A stretch of 64,000 nt of DNA, taken from contig KB911157.1 in NCBI GenBank assembly GCA_000383355.1, positions 1-64,000 of the forward strand. Direction: 5' to 3'. Within the stretch, counting starts at the first letter, position 1. The number at the start of each line of letters is the position of its first letter. Origin of the DNA: Flavobacterium sp. SCGC AAA160-P02 (GTDB lineage Bacteria > Bacteroidota > Bacteroidia > Flavobacteriales > Flavobacteriaceae). Below are positions 30,169 through 39,107 of the stretch, in pieces. The position numbers were made by a program, and so were the translations under genes. The notes beneath the pieces were generated by a model. It ran no database searches. It saw only the letters and a program-made list of their open reading frames with translations, and was not told where the DNA came from.

Positions 30169-31716
30169 ATGACTAAGTCTCAAAAAGATAATTTATTTCA
30201 ATTAGTGAAATCGCTTTCAAAATCTGAAAAGCGACAATTTAAGCTATATGTAGGTAGATTAGGAGTAAATGCCGACTCTAAATTTTTAAATCTATTTAAT
30301 TTTTTAGACAAAGCAACTATTTATGATGAAGCAGCCATCTTAAAAAAAGGAGGGATTAAAAAACAACAACTAGCAAACGTAAAAGCACACTTATATAAAC
30401 AAGTATTAATTAGTTTAAAATTAAGTCCTTCTCACCAAAATGTTCGTTCTCAAATTAGAGAACAATTAGACTTTGCTTCAATTTTATATCATAAGGGATT
30501 GTATAAACAAAGTCTTAAAATTTTAGAAAAAGCCAAAGAATTTGCCATTTATAATGAAGAGAAAAACTTAGCTTATGAAGTAGTTGAATTAGAGAAAGTC
30601 ATAGAATCTCAATACATTACAAGAAGCATAAGTAATAGGGCTGATGAATTAACAATACAAGCCAAAGAACTCAGTGCTTTAAATGTGATTGCTAGTAAAT
30701 TATCTAATTTATCACTTCAATTATACAGTATTATTTTGAAGTCTGGCTATGTGAAAAACGAAGAGGAAAATATCTATATAAGAGATTATTTTTATAACAG
30801 ATTACCAAAATTTGAAATTAGTCAATTAGGTTTCAGAGAAAAATTATGGCTTTATAAAGCTCATTTATGGTATAGTTTTCTTACCCAAGATTTTTTAAAT
30901 TGTTATAAGTATGCATCAAAGTGGGTTGAATTATTTTACGAAAACCCAATGATGATTAACTCTCACCCTGTATTTTTTCTAAAAGGAAATAATTATTTAT
31001 TAGAATCGTTATTTTTTATAAGAAGAAAAGATAGATTTGAAAAAACACTATCTAGCCTTGAGAAAATTATAAAAAGTGATGGATTTCCTTCAGACAATAA
31101 TATTGAAGCACTTAGTTTTTTATATATAAATCTTCATAAGATAAATCTGTATTTCACAGATGGTAATTTTGATGAAGGTTTGACAATAATACCAGCAATT
31201 GATTCACAATTAAAATTATTTAAAAATAGAATAGATGAACATCATGTAATGACATTTTATTACAAATTTGCTAGCATGTATTTTGGCTCAGGAGATAATG
31301 ATACTTGTATCTTTTATTTAGATAAAATTATCTCAAACAAGTCCTTATCTATGAGGCAAGATTTATTGTGTTTTTCAAGAATACTAAATTTATTTGCTCA
31401 TTATGAAGCAGGGTACGATTATCACATAGAAACCTTATTAAAGAGTACTTATAAGTTTTTGCTGAAAATGAACGATTTACATGAAGTTCAAAAAGAGATG
31501 ATAAAATTTATTAAAAGCTTGCAAAACATTTATCCTCAAGACATAAAGAAGGCCTTTGTAAAATTACATTTAAAATTAAAAACTTTTGAAGATGATCCTT
31601 ATGAAAGCAGAGCTTTTTTATATTTAGATATTATATCTTGGTTAGAAAGCAATATTCAGAAAAAACCAATTGGTGAAATCATAAAAAATAAATATTCTGC
31701 AAATAATAATAGCTGA
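30169..31716 (+). CDS. Large alpha-helical protein of unknown function
   Basis: I do not recognise this 515-residue protein. It has no signal peptide or clear membrane helix and is therefore probably cytoplasmic. It begins MTKSQKDNLFQLVKSLSKSEKRQ, rich in Lys and Ser. The rest looks wholly helical, with repeated aromatic/leucine spacing such as DFASILYHKGLYKQSLKILEKAKEFA near residues 103-128, suggestive of TPR-like helical hairpins. It is divergent from the leu operon and sits just before the thr operon. No catalytic motif is seen, so any role, including a regulatory one, is open. Confidence 0.75.
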   Translation: MTKSQKDNLFQLVKSLSKSEKRQFKLYVGRLGVNADSKFLNLFNFLDKATIYDEAAILKKGGIKKQQLANVKAHLYKQVLISLKLSPSHQNVRSQIREQLDFASILYHKGLYKQSLKILEKAKEFAIYNEEKNLAYEVVELEKVIESQYITRSISNRADELTIQAKELSALNVIASKLSNLSLQLYSIILKSGYVKNEEENIYIRDYFYNRLPKFEISQLGFREKLWLYKAHLWYSFLTQDFLNCYKYASKWVELFYENPMMINSHPVFFLKGNNYLLESLFFIRRKDRFEKTLSSLEKIIKSDGFPSDNNIEALSFLYINLHKINLYFTDGNFDEGLTIIPAIDSQLKLFKNRIDEHHVMTFYYKFASMYFGSGDNDTCIFYLDKIISNKSLSMRQDLLCFSRILNLFAHYEAGYDYHIETLLKSTYKFLLKMNDLHEVQKEMIKFIKSLQNIYPQDIKKAFVKLHLKLKTFEDDPYESRAFLYLDIISWLESNIQKKPIGEIIKNKYSANNNS

Positions 31717-31731
31717 TTTTGTGAGATTCAT

Positions 31732-31760
31732 AAAAGTTCTCTAGAAAATTACTTTTTTTT
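31732..31760 (+). terminator. Possible terminator after the 515-aa gene
   Basis: AAAAGTTC (31732-31739) can pair with GAA (31744-31746) and then ACTTTT (31751-31756), leading into a run of eight Ts (31753-31760). The stem is weak and interrupted, but the T-tract is good. Confidence 0.4.
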
Positions 31761-31782
31761 ATTCTTAACTAAATATAAATGA

Positions 31783-31790
31783 TACATTTG
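31783..31790 (+). promoter_or_regulatory. -7 promoter box of the thr operon leader
   Basis: TACATTTG matches TAnnTTTG exactly and ends 4 nt before the GTG at 31795, so that GTG would be at or next to the transcription start. A T-rich stretch lies at the -33 distance. Confidence 0.6.
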
Positions 31791-31794
31791 AATT

Positions 31795-31890
31795 GTGAAA
31801 CTAACAAAAGAACATATAATTAATACGCTACAAAACTACTTAGTTCGCATAACTTTTATTATTATTATCATTACTTCTATTACCCTTTAG
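31795..31890 (+). CDS. thr operon leader peptide (31 residues, Ile/Thr-rich)
   Basis: A GTG-started frame runs for 31 codons and ends in TFIIIIITSITL: five consecutive Ile codons, then Thr-Ser-Ile-Thr. Threonine and isoleucine are the amino acids that control thr operon attenuation through thrL in E. coli, though this peptide shares no obvious sequence with ThrL. It starts right after a TAnnTTTG box (leaderless) and ends 97 bp before thrA. The codon run 31849-31884 is where a starved ribosome would stall. Confidence 0.65.
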   Translation: MKLTKEHIINTLQNYLVRITFIIIIITSITL

Positions 31891-31951
31891 GGGTTTATTT
31901 TTCACATATAAAATCTAGGTAACTATTCAAATTTCGAAAGATCGAAATTTT
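31882..31951 (+). promoter_or_regulatory. thr attenuator region
   Basis: ACCC (31882-31885) can pair with GGGT (31891-31894). Alternatively, TTACC (31880-31884) can pair with GGTAA (31918-31922). Further on, a perfect 9-bp stem (31929-31937 with 31942-31950, loop AAGA) is followed by a short T stretch and then mixed A/T. It is terminator-like but has only a modest T-tail. I could not find a convincing antiterminator, so the mechanism here is less clear than for ilv. Confidence 0.45.
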
Positions 31952-31987
31952 AAAATTTTAAGAATATTTTTTTCAAAACTTTTAAAA

Positions 31988-34429
31988 ATGAAAGTATTAA
32001 AGTTTGGTGGATCATCTGTAGCCTCCTCAAAAAACATACAAAAAGTATTAGCGATTGTTTCTAAATCTTCAGAAGAACAAGATATAGTAGTGGTTGTTTC
32101 TGCATTTGGTAAAACTACAAATGCCCTTATAAAAGGGGCTACTTTGGCGGCACAAAAAAATGAAGATTATTTAGAAGTTCTAAAAGAATTAGAAAACAAT
32201 CATTTTAATATCATCAAAGAATTACTACCTGTAAAAGAGCAGAGTTCTGTTAACGGTTATGTAAAACAACTGTTTAATCATCTAGAAACAATCTATGAAG
32301 GATGTTTTTTATTGCGAGAGTTGAGCCCAAAAACCTTAGCAAAAGTATCTAGTTTTGGTGAATTGCTTTCTTCTTATATCATTTCACAAGCAGCAAATGA
32401 AAGTTTTAAAGCTGTTTATAAAGATACTAGAGAACTAATTGTAGCTTCAGATAATTACAACAATGCGTTGGTTGATTTTTCTACTACATTTAAAAATTGC
32501 CAAGAATATTTCTCAAGTCGTTCACAAAAAGTGACTATAGTTCCAGGTTTTGTAGCCAGAACAATAAATGGGAAAACTACGACCTTAGGAAGGGGTGGTT
32601 CAGATTTTACAGCAGCTATTATTTCTGCGGCATTAGATTGTAGTGAATTACAAATTTGGACAGATGTAAGTGGTATGTTTACAGCTAATCCATCTATCGT
32701 AAAACAAGCTTCTGTAATTGATCATATATCGTATCATGAAGCGATGGAATTATCTCACTTTGGAGCGAAAGTAATTTATCCTCCAACAATTCAGCCAGTA
32801 TTACAAAAAGAGATCCCAATTGTTATTAAGAATACTTTTAAGCCAGCAGATCAGGGAACTTTAATAACAAAAGAAACGAGTAAGAATAAACCAGTGAAGG
32901 GTATTAGTTATATAGAAAACATCACATTAGTAACCCTTGAAGGTAATGGAATGGTAGGTATTCCTGGATTTTCTAAACGCTTATTTGAAGCTCTTTACCT
33001 ACATCATATCAATATTATTTTAATTACTCAAGCTTCATCAGAATTATCTATTTGTATTGCTATTTCAGATGATGATGCAGTAACAGCATCAAAAATTATT
33101 GATGAGGTATTTGAATATGAAATTCAATTACAAAAAGTAAAACCTGTAAAAGTTGAGCAAGATTTATGTATTATTGCTTTGGTAGGTGATAATATGAGAA
33201 ATCATCATGGATTAAGCGGAAAAATGTTTAGTGCTTTAGGAAAGAATAATATAAATATTCGTGCAATTGCCCAAGGAGCCTCTGAAAAAAATATTTCTGC
33301 TGTAATTGATAAAAAAGAAGCAAAAAAAGCATTGAATACTTTACATGAACGATTCTTTGAAGAAAGAATAAAGGAATTAAACCTTTTTGTGACCGGAGTT
33401 GGGAATGTGGGAGAACGATTTTTAGCTCAGATAGAGCAGCAACAGAATTATGTGCAAAAGAATTTAAAACTAAAAATTAGGGTTATTGGAATTTCTAACT
33501 CTAAAATGATGTTTTTTGATGAAAATGGGATAGACTTAACAAACTGGAAAGAACTCCTTCAACAAGGAGAAAAGGCAGGCATAGATACTTTTTATTCTAA
33601 AGTAACTTCTCATAATTTAAGGAATAGTGTTTTTATAGATATTACTGCTAATCAACAGGTTTCTGAAATGTATGAACACTATTTACGTAAAAACATAGCT
33701 GTAGTTACTTGTAATAAAATTGCCTGTGCCTCAAGTTCTCAGAATTATAATATTTTAAAGAATGTTTCTCGAAAATCTAATGTTCCTTTCTTATACGAGA
33801 CTAATGTAGGAGCAGGATTGCCAATTATAGATACTTTAAAAAACTTAATAGCTTCTGGAGATAGAGTTCATAAAATTCAAGCAGTTCTTTCAGGAAGTTT
33901 AAATTTTGTGTTTAATAAATTTAATTCATCAACAACTTTTTGCTCAATAGTTGCACAAGCTCAAAAAGAGGGCTTTACTGAGCCAGATCCAAAAATTGAC
34001 TTGAGTGGAATAGATGTTGCCAGAAAAATACTAATTTTGGCAAGAGAAAGTGGTTATGAAATAGAATTAGAAGATATAGTAAACAATTCATTCTTATCTA
34101 AAGAAAGCCTAGCTACTAAAACAAATGCTGATTTTTATGCCTCATTAGACAAAAATGAACCTCACTTTCAACAACTATTATTAGAAGCCAATAATCAAAA
34201 TTGTCGTTTAAAATATGTTGCAGAGTTTGAAAATGGGAAGGCATCTGTTGGATTGCAGCATATAAGCTCATCTCATTCATTTTATAATTTAGAAGGAAGT
34301 GATAATATTGTATTATTCTTTACAGATAGGTATCCAGAACAACCTTTAATTATTAAAGGAGCCGGAGCTGGAGCAGATGTAACTGCTTCTGGTATCTTTG
34401 CAGATGTTATAAGAACAGGAAATGTATAA
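31988..34429 (+). CDS. thrA: Bifunctional aspartate kinase / homoserine dehydrogenase I
   Basis: This 813-residue fusion catalyses the first and third steps from aspartate to threonine. The kinase part (about 1-300) opens with VLKFGGSSVASS and includes TLGRGGSDFTAAIIS. Two ACT-like regulatory segments follow (about 310-460, e.g. NITLVTLEGNGMVGIPGF). The dehydrogenase part (about 465-813) starts FVTGVGNVGERFL and contains TNVGAGLPIIDTLKNL. The size and order match E. coli ThrA. It heads thrA-thrB-thrC. Confidence 0.97.
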   Translation: MKVLKFGGSSVASSKNIQKVLAIVSKSSEEQDIVVVVSAFGKTTNALIKGATLAAQKNEDYLEVLKELENNHFNIIKELLPVKEQSSVNGYVKQLFNHLETIYEGCFLLRELSPKTLAKVSSFGELLSSYIISQAANESFKAVYKDTRELIVASDNYNNALVDFSTTFKNCQEYFSSRSQKVTIVPGFVARTINGKTTTLGRGGSDFTAAIISAALDCSELQIWTDVSGMFTANPSIVKQASVIDHISYHEAMELSHFGAKVIYPPTIQPVLQKEIPIVIKNTFKPADQGTLITKETSKNKPVKGISYIENITLVTLEGNGMVGIPGFSKRLFEALYLHHINIILITQASSELSICIAISDDDAVTASKIIDEVFEYEIQLQKVKPVKVEQDLCIIALVGDNMRNHHGLSGKMFSALGKNNINIRAIAQGASEKNISAVIDKKEAKKALNTLHERFFEERIKELNLFVTGVGNVGERFLAQIEQQQNYVQKNLKLKIRVIGISNSKMMFFDENGIDLTNWKELLQQGEKAGIDTFYSKVTSHNLRNSVFIDITANQQVSEMYEHYLRKNIAVVTCNKIACASSSQNYNILKNVSRKSNVPFLYETNVGAGLPIIDTLKNLIASGDRVHKIQAVLSGSLNFVFNKFNSSTTFCSIVAQAQKEGFTEPDPKIDLSGIDVARKILILARESGYEIELEDIVNNSFLSKESLATKTNADFYASLDKNEPHFQQLLLEANNQNCRLKYVAEFENGKASVGLQHISSSHSFYNLEGSDNIVLFFTDRYPEQPLIIKGAGAGADVTASGIFADVIRTGNV

Positions 34430-34466
34430 TCATTAGAATGCAATAAATTAATGAAAAAATGATGTA

Positions 34467-35399
34467 ATGAGAGAAATCAAAATCTTTTCGCCAGCAACAG
34501 TTGCTAATATTTCTTGTGGATTTGATATTTTAGGACTTTGTCTAGATACCGTTGGTGATGAAATGGTTGTGAGAGAAGTAGCTGAGAAAGGAGTTAAAAT
34601 TACTCATATCATTGGCCAGGAGTTACCATTTGAAACAAAAAATAATGTTGCAGGAGTTGCCGCGCTAGCTTTACTAGAGAATATTGAAACATCGGTTGGT
34701 TTTGAAATAGAAATTTATAAAAACATTAAGCCCGGAAGTGGTATTGGTAGTAGTGCAGCAAGTGCTGCAGGTGCAGTTTTTGCCATTAATGAGTTATTAG
34801 GGAGGCCGTTTTCTGCCAATGAATTAATTTCATTTGCAATGCAAGGTGAAAAATTAGCAAGCGGTTCAGCACATGCAGATAATGTTTCTCCTGCTTTACT
34901 TGGTGGTTTTACATTGGTAAGAAGTTATGAACCTTTGGAGGTTCTTAAAATTGATGCCCCTAAAGAATTATATGTTACCATTATTCATCCTCAGATAGAA
35001 CTTAAAACTTCAGCATCACGTGCTGTTTTAAAAAATCAGGTACCACTTAATAAAATGGTGAAGCAAATGGGAAATTTTGGGGGTTTAATTAGTGGTTTAT
35101 ATACTAGTAATTATGACTTAATTAGTAGGTCTTTACACGATGAAATTATAGAGCCTAATCGATCAGTTTTAATACCAGAATTTAATCAAGTAAAAAAAAG
35201 TGCCTTAAACGCAGGTGCACTGGGTGCTGGTATTTCTGGTTCTGGTCCTTCAATATTTGCATTGTGTAGAGGTAAGGATATTGCCACTAAAGTAGGAGGA
35301 GTAATGTCTGAAATATATGATAAAACTCATATCGAGTATGATATCCATGTTTCAAAAATTAATCAGCAAGGAATTAGGGTTTTGGAGGAGAATAAATAA
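34467..35399 (+). CDS. thrB: Homoserine kinase
   Basis: This 310-residue GHMP-family kinase phosphorylates homoserine. It starts with FSPATVANISCGFDILGLCLD, and the ATP-binding glycine loop is KPGSGIGSSAASAAGA. The C-terminal motif GAGISGSGPSIFALC is typical of GHMP kinases. It follows thrA by 37 bp. Confidence 0.96.
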   Translation: MREIKIFSPATVANISCGFDILGLCLDTVGDEMVVREVAEKGVKITHIIGQELPFETKNNVAGVAALALLENIETSVGFEIEIYKNIKPGSGIGSSAASAAGAVFAINELLGRPFSANELISFAMQGEKLASGSAHADNVSPALLGGFTLVRSYEPLEVLKIDAPKELYVTIIHPQIELKTSASRAVLKNQVPLNKMVKQMGNFGGLISGLYTSNYDLISRSLHDEIIEPNRSVLIPEFNQVKKSALNAGALGAGISGSGPSIFALCRGKDIATKVGGVMSEIYDKTHIEYDIHVSKINQQGIRVLEENK

Positions 35400-35484
35400 A
35401 AGTCTTTTCGATAGCCTCATTGACCAAATTGTAATTAAAAATATAGTGACAGAGATCATAAAAGTCACAACCAATAATTAAAAT

Positions 35485-36768
35485 ATGAACTACTTTAGTT
35501 TAAATAAGTCATCACCAAAAGCATCTTTTAAACAGGCCGTTGTAAACGGAATTGCACCAGACAGAGGATTGTATTATCCTGAGAGTATCACTCCGCTTTC
35601 CCAAGATTTTATTGATCGTATTTCTGAGTATTCTAATGAAGAAATTGCTTTTGAAGTAATTAAACAATTCATAGGGGATGAAATTCCAGCTGAAAAGCTC
35701 AAAGAAATTATTAAAAAAACAATTTCATTTGAATTTCCAGTTGTGACAATTGAAAAAAATATTGGTTCTCTAGAATTATATCATGGTCCAACAATGGCTT
35801 TTAAAGATGTAGGAGCTCGTTTTATGTCTCAGTGTTTAGAATACTTTAATCAAGATAATAAAGATGATATTACAGTATTAGTTGCAACTTCAGGAGATAC
35901 AGGAGGCGCTGTGGCAAATGGTTTTCTAAACGCAAAAGGTGTTCAGGTTGTGATTCTTTATCCTAGCGGAAAAGTAAGTGATATCCAAGAAAAACAGCTA
36001 ACTACTTTAGGAAATAATATTACAGCTCTTGAGGTTGATGGTGTTTTTGACGATTGTCAAGAAATGGTGAAATCTGCTTTTCTAGATGAAGAGATTTCTA
36101 AAAAATTAACATCTGCAAATTCAATTAACGTTGCAAGATGGTTGCCTCAAATGTTTTATTTTTTCTTTGCCTATAAACAAGTTTCAGCACAACATAAAGA
36201 TATTGTATTTTCTGTTCCTAGTGGTAATTTTGGAAATATTTGTGCTGGCCTACTAGCACAGAAATTAGGATTACCGGTGAAGCACTTTATAGCCTCTACC
36301 AACATAAACGATACGGTTCCTCAATATTTAGTAAATGGTATCTATTCACCGAAACCATCTAAAGCTACAATCTCTAATGCTATGGATGTTGGAAACCCAA
36401 GTAATTTTATCCGAATTCAAGAATTATTTCAAAATAATTTAACTCAGTTAAAAGCGTCTTTTTCATCCTTTAGTTTTTCAGATCATGAAACAAAAGAAAT
36501 GATGAAAGATATTTATAATAAGTTTAATTATATTTCTGAACCTCATGGTGCTATTGGATATTTAGGATTAAAAAAACATAGTTTGCATGAAGATGAATTT
36601 GGAATTTTTTTAGAAACAGCTCATCCTGTAAAGTTTTTGGAGGTTGTTGAAGCAACTCTCCCAATTAGTGTAGAAATTCCATCACAAATAAAAAAAGTAA
36701 TGAATAAAGAAAAAGCGGCTATTCAGATTGCTAGTTATAAAGAATTAAAAACGTTTCTAAATAGTTAA
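35485..36768 (+). CDS. thrC: Threonine synthase
   Basis: This 427-residue PLP enzyme converts O-phosphohomoserine to threonine. The N-terminal segment DRGLYYPESI and the PLP lysine in HGPTMAFKDVGARFM are visible. ATSGDTGGAVANGF and PSGNFGNICAGL bind phosphate and cofactor. The short class (about 430 residues, E. coli-like) fits. It lies 85 bp after thrB and ends 6 bp from the convergent nucleoid-protein gene. Confidence 0.96.
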   Translation: MNYFSLNKSSPKASFKQAVVNGIAPDRGLYYPESITPLSQDFIDRISEYSNEEIAFEVIKQFIGDEIPAEKLKEIIKKTISFEFPVVTIEKNIGSLELYHGPTMAFKDVGARFMSQCLEYFNQDNKDDITVLVATSGDTGGAVANGFLNAKGVQVVILYPSGKVSDIQEKQLTTLGNNITALEVDGVFDDCQEMVKSAFLDEEISKKLTSANSINVARWLPQMFYFFFAYKQVSAQHKDIVFSVPSGNFGNICAGLLAQKLGLPVKHFIASTNINDTVPQYLVNGIYSPKPSKATISNAMDVGNPSNFIRIQELFQNNLTQLKASFSSFSFSDHETKEMMKDIYNKFNYISEPHGAIGYLGLKKHSLHEDEFGIFLETAHPVKFLEVVEATLPISVEIPSQIKKVMNKEKAAIQIASYKELKTFLNS

Positions 36769-36774
36769 TAGCTA

Positions 36775-37821
36775 TTAGGTTTCTTCGTTAAAAAAAACTT
36801 TATAAAAGTGCATTTTTCTTTCTTCATCAAACCCTTTTTCAATATTTTCTTTTAAGCTGTCTCCTTCACTGATGTCCAGCTTTATCTGGATTTTGGTATC
36901 TAAGTTAATTTGACTTTTAATCTTTTTTTTCTCTTTTTTTAGAGTTGAAGTAGATACATTAAAATTTTCTTCTAAATCTAAATTATTTTCTTTATTGTAT
37001 TGTGACTTAAATTTCGAATAAGAATCAACTACGTCAAATGGGCTCAACAATTCTTGTTCTATAAGGTCTTTTGTAATTATCTCATTTTCATTAAATAATT
37101 TAATTCCCTGACTAATAAAATCTTTTTGTACGTAGGTGTTTTTTTCATCTTTCATAGTATTAGAAAAAGTAGACAGCATACCTAAATGATGTTTTGTCTG
37201 ATATGAGTCATTCATTACTTCTTCTATGTCTAAAAATGATTTTTTCCAATAATTAGCATCATAACTATTGTTATCTATAGAAAAAACTCTATAACCGTCT
37301 GATCTATCTGTTTGAAGAATCAAACAACCTTTATCAATCTTTTGTAATTTAACACCTTTATTGATGTTAAAATCCAATTCATTATTATGTTGGTTAAATT
37401 TTAAAAAATCTATTTTATTTTCAATTTTAAATATACCAATAGCATCTACTAAAATTTCTTGAAATTTAACTTCTTGAAAATGAATAATAAATAATTCTCC
37501 AGTTTTTATTTGTGGATGATTAGATTTTTCATACAAATGATGCAAAACACTATTTGAATACTCTATAAATGATATTTCATTTTCAAAGTATTTTGAAGTA
37601 TCTCCATATACAATATTATAGTCTAAATTTATATGATGCGTAAATTTCATAAGATCTAAACTAGATTTTATAGATTTTAAAAAGAACTTCTTTAATAATT
37701 CCTCTTCAGTTTCAGCTAAAGGAATTTCTGTAGTGGTAATATGATTTAACTCCTGGCTTAATTTATTGCCAACTCTCTGTAAAGTTGCTTTTTTAATGAA
37801 AGTATTTGAGGTTTTTAGCAT
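36775..37821 (-). CDS. Nucleoid-associated protein, NdpA/YejK family
   Basis: This 348-residue protein resembles the 37-kDa nucleoid-associated family. The match rests on the N-terminal region with an acidic loop (ETEEELLKKFFLKSIKS), SVLHHLYEKSNHPQIKTGELFIIHF, and a middle DAIGIFKIENKIDFLKF strand pair. E. coli YejK is found in the nucleoid, and its exact function is unclear. Here it is monocistronic and convergent with thrC. There is no link to the threonine pathway beyond position. Confidence 0.75.
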   Translation of the reverse strand: MLKTSNTFIKKATLQRVGNKLSQELNHITTTEIPLAETEEELLKKFFLKSIKSSLDLMKFTHHINLDYNIVYGDTSKYFENEISFIEYSNSVLHHLYEKSNHPQIKTGELFIIHFQEVKFQEILVDAIGIFKIENKIDFLKFNQHNNELDFNINKGVKLQKIDKGCLILQTDRSDGYRVFSIDNNSYDANYWKKSFLDIEEVMNDSYQTKHHLGMLSTFSNTMKDEKNTYVQKDFISQGIKLFNENEIITKDLIEQELLSPFDVVDSYSKFKSQYNKENNLDLEENFNVSTSTLKKEKKKIKSQINLDTKIQIKLDISEGDSLKENIEKGFDEERKMHFYKVFFNEET

Positions 37822-38074
37822 ACTATTAAGTATATGTGATTGATTTTTATGAGAGCAAGCAACCTTTTTTGGTAAAGTAGGCGAATATAGAAAAAAGTAT
37901 TTTTAAGTTTTTATTTATTATATTAATTAAAAAAACATGAATGAATAGTATTGATTGTAAAATTTGATGATGTTTTATTTTTTTATGATCGAAAAAACAT
38001 TTTTCCCCCTATTAATCCTAAATTATTCATTTTTATTTATCTATACTTTTGGTAAATTGAACGATACTTTAATG

Positions 38075-38108
38075 TTGTTGGTCGCTTAGTTTAATTATTT
38101 TATATTTG
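38075..38108 (+). promoter_or_regulatory. Promoter of the H-NOX signalling operon
   Basis: TTGTTG (38075-38080) and TATATTTG (38101-38108) are 20 bp apart and match the Bacteroidota -33/-7 pair. A second possible -7 box, TACTTTTG, lies at 38044-38051. The remaining part of the 324-bp gap (37822-38040) is AT-rich with nothing else recognised. Confidence 0.6.
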
Positions 38109-38145
38109 TTCTTTTAATATTGCAAAGTAAGTTTCCCTAAAATTT

Positions 38146-38571
38146 ATGACTATGAAAAATGTTTTAAACATATTATTGGTAGAAGATAATATGATTGAAA
38201 TTATGAAAATTAGAAGGACAATTACTTTATTAAACTTAAATCATAAAGTAATTGAAGCAAAAAATGCCGAAGAAGCCTTATTACTTCTAAAAAACAGTTC
38301 TATTATTCCAGATATTATCTTGTTAGATCTTAATATGCCAAAAATTAGCGGTATAGAATTCTTGTCTATCCTGAAAAATTGCAAAAAACTAAGTTACATT
38401 CCTACTATTATTCTCACAACTTCTAACAATCAAAAAGATCTCTTTGAATGTTACAGACTAGGTATTTCTGGATATATTTTAAAACCTTTAAAATTTGATG
38501 ATTATGTTGATAAAATTGAAGCAACTTTAAACTATTGGAGTCATAATGAATTTATTACTTCAAAAACATGA
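38146..38571 (+). CDS. CheY-like single-domain response regulator
   Basis: This 141-residue receiver domain has no output domain. It shows the acidic pair in LLVEDNMIE, the phospho-acceptor aspartate in IILLDLNMPKISGIEFL, a T/S in ILTTSNNQ, and the lysine in ILKPLKFDDY. It can act as a phosphate shuttle or protein-interaction output. The stop overlaps the H-NOX start by 4 bp, so it belongs to the same relay. Confidence 0.93.
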   Translation: MTMKNVLNILLVEDNMIEIMKIRRTITLLNLNHKVIEAKNAEEALLLLKNSSIIPDIILLDLNMPKISGIEFLSILKNCKKLSYIPTIILTTSNNQKDLFECYRLGISGYILKPLKFDDYVDKIEATLNYWSHNEFITSKT

Positions 38572-39107
38572 AAGGCATAGTTTTTACGGAGTTTTTAGAT
38601 TTAGTTGAAGAAAGGTTTGGACTAGAAATGGTTGACGCTATCATTTCTCAATCTAAACTAGAATCTAAAGGTGTCTATACATCTATTGGAACTTATAGTT
38701 TTTCTGAATTATTACAATTACTCCAAAATTTAAAAATACAAACAGGTATTTCTATTGACAATTTACTATTAATCTATGGTGAGCATTTTTTTAGTGTTAT
38801 AGAAACAAATTATAAAGATCTTTTGTCTTCTTATAATGATCCTATAGAAATGCTTGCTTCTATTGAAAATCATATACATGTTGAGGTAAGAAAGATTTAT
38901 AATGATGCTGAACTGCCCACTTTTATAATAAAAGAAAAAACAAAAAAAACATTAATTTTGATCTATAAATCTAGTAGATCTATGCATCATTTTGGACTTG
39001 GTTTAATGAATAAAACTTTTGAACATTTTAATTCTAAAGCTACTATAATATTAGAGAAAATTAAGAAAGACGGTACTGAAGTAAAGTTTATAATTACAAA
39101 AAACTAA
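38568..39107 (+). CDS. hnoX: H-NOX haem nitric-oxide sensor protein
   Basis: This 179-residue stand-alone H-NOX (HNOB) domain begins MKGIVFTEFLDLVEERFG. The proximal haem ligand is His104 (IHVEVRK), and Y133-x-S135-x-R137 is the invariant haem-propionate motif. Spacing equals that of the Thermoanaerobacter protein shifted by two. The distal tyrosine that stabilises O2 there (Tyr140) is Phe142 here, and position 9 is Phe. Such non-Tyr pockets bind NO and exclude O2. In Shewanella and Vibrio these proteins inhibit a partner kinase when NO is bound. The adjacent kinase gene (1-bp overlap) is the expected partner. Confidence 0.92.
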   Translation: MKGIVFTEFLDLVEERFGLEMVDAIISQSKLESKGVYTSIGTYSFSELLQLLQNLKIQTGISIDNLLLIYGEHFFSVIETNYKDLLSSYNDPIEMLASIENHIHVEVRKIYNDAELPTFIIKEKTKKTLILIYKSSRSMHHFGLGLMNKTFEHFNSKATIILEKIKKDGTEVKFIITKN

